NCBI RefSeq assembly: GCF_002269385.1
Contig: NZ_CP022957.1
Location: 1,483,001-1,547,000, forward strand
Direction: 5' to 3'
DNA from: Maribacter cobaltidurans
GTDB lineage: Bacteria; Bacteroidota; Bacteroidia; Flavobacteriales; Flavobacteriaceae
Length of the DNA: 64,000 nt
The notes beneath the pieces were generated by a model. The model saw nothing but the letters and a program-made list of their open reading frames with translations. It was not told where the DNA came from and searched no databases. The first letter of the stretch is position 1; every line of letters starts with the position of its first letter. The translations under genes and the position numbers were made by a program. Below, piece after piece: positions 63,429 through 64,000 of this stretch.

Positions 63429-64000
63429 ATGAAAAAATACATATTAGGATTGTTGGTACTCCTTGGAGTTACTATTTCCGCGCAAGAAAGTACACCCAAA
63501 GTAAAGACCAAATTAGGGGTAATTCGAGGCGTCTATGAAGATGGTGTTGATAGCTTTAAAGGAATACCCTTTGCGGCTCCTCCAGTTGGTGAGTTTCGTT
63601 GGAGAGCCCCTCAACCATTATCCCACTGGGAAGGTGAATTGGATGCTACGGAGTACGGTGCAAACTGCGCACAGTCCGGATGGGGCGGTGCCCCGGGAAC
63701 CATTAGTGAAGGTTCATCCGAAGATTGCCTGTACCTGAATGTGTGGAAACCCGCTTATGTAAATTCGGGTGCGAACCTGCCGGTCATGGTTTGGATTCAT
63801 GGTGGAGGCTTTGTTGGAGGAAGTGGTTCCGGAGCTGGAATCGCGGGTGATGAATTTGCGAAGATGGGAGTGGTTTTAATCACCATTAATTACCGTTTGG
63901 GGCGTTTGGGCCATTTTGCATTTCCTGCTTTAAGTGCAGAACATCCTGAAGAACACAAGGGTAGCTATGCTTATATGGATCAGATTGCGGCACTTCAGTG
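63429..64000 (+). CDS. Exported carboxylesterase type B, partial (C-terminus outside window)
   Basis: The plus strand is open from ATG 63429 to the window end. It begins with a signal peptide (MKKYILGLLVLLGVTISAQ). TKLGVIRGVYEDGVDSFKGIPFAAPPVGEFRWRAPQP, SEDCLYLNVWKP and LPVMVWIHGGGFVGGSGSG (oxyanion hole) are those of carboxylesterase type B. The nucleophile elbow (GxSxG) lies beyond the window. Third member of the second AraC group. Confidence 0.9.
   Translation, partial: MKKYILGLLVLLGVTISAQESTPKVKTKLGVIRGVYEDGVDSFKGIPFAAPPVGEFRWRAPQPLSHWEGELDATEYGANCAQSGWGGAPGTISEGSSEDCLYLNVWKPAYVNSGANLPVMVWIHGGGFVGGSGSGAGIAGDEFAKMGVVLITINYRLGRLGHFAFPALSAEHPEEHKGSYAYMDQIAALQ

Overview
The window looks like chromosome of a marine Flavobacteriia (Bacteroidetes) bacterium. 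The signs are many secreted proteins whose signal peptides end in AQ or in a lipobox Cys, a TAnnTTTG-type promoter in front of a tRNA, tRNA genes without encoded CCA, S41 peptidases of flavobacterial type, and pathways for algal sugars (uronates and, by inference, fucose). No species can be named from the sequence alone.

Layout. (1) 1-7.9 kb is an accessory region: a DinB-like protein cut by the window edge, an ASCH lipoprotein, an S41 peptidase and a small membrane protein, with attC-like inverted spacers around the last two. An IS91-family element follows (tyrosine recombinase plus HUH transposase, about 3412-5794), then a two-gene DUF262-HNH / PD-(D/E)XK nuclease module, the best candidate here for an undescribed defence system. 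(2) 7.8-15 kb holds an amidohydrolase, a second S41 peptidase and a GH95 glycosidase. Three of the genes in 6.5-12.5 kb carry the same ~55-bp sequence just upstream of their starts, and the gaps contain REP-like repeats. (3) 15-19 kb has small orphan genes and a TrkH/KtrB potassium channel. (4) 19-26 kb carries a RimB-RimK-like fusion, a GNAT-nitrilase fusion and a polyamine operon (arginine decarboxylase, agmatinase, deoxyhypusine-synthase-like enzyme, acidic protein). (5) 27.2 kb has tRNA-Arg(CCU). (6) 27.6-34.5 kb is a probable L-fucose-type oxidative sugar pathway (two SDRs, FAH hydrolase, SMP-30 lactonase, esterase, RidA, divergent MFS permease). (7) 34.5-40.5 kb has both methylmalonyl-CoA mutase subunits, a LytS/LytTR two-component pair and an acidic repeat protein. 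(8) 40.8-53.6 kb is a hexuronate catabolic locus: ALDH, UxaA, UxaB, KdgA, KdgK and UxaC on the minus strand; UxuA and a three-part TRAP transporter on the plus strand. (9) From 53.9 kb to the right edge is a probable integrative island. It starts at a tRNA-Asn 3' fragment broken in the anticodon loop, with a tyrosine integrase beside it. Its cargo is an AraC regulator and a cluster of almost entirely exported small-molecule enzymes (CMD, alpha/beta hydrolases, cupins, a YgiN-like monooxygenase, NTF2-like proteins, a carboxylesterase).

How the genes work together. In the uronate locus TRAP uptake feeds UxaC; UxaB/UxaA and UxuA then lead to 2-keto-3-deoxygluconate, and KdgK and KdgA finish to pyruvate and glyceraldehyde-3-phosphate. 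In the island, two nearly identical 21-bp-spaced direct repeats (56539-56575 and 61973-62009) lie before the two exported-enzyme gene groups. The second lies just behind the frameshifted remains of another AraC gene, which suggests that two AraC-controlled modules became fused under one regulator.
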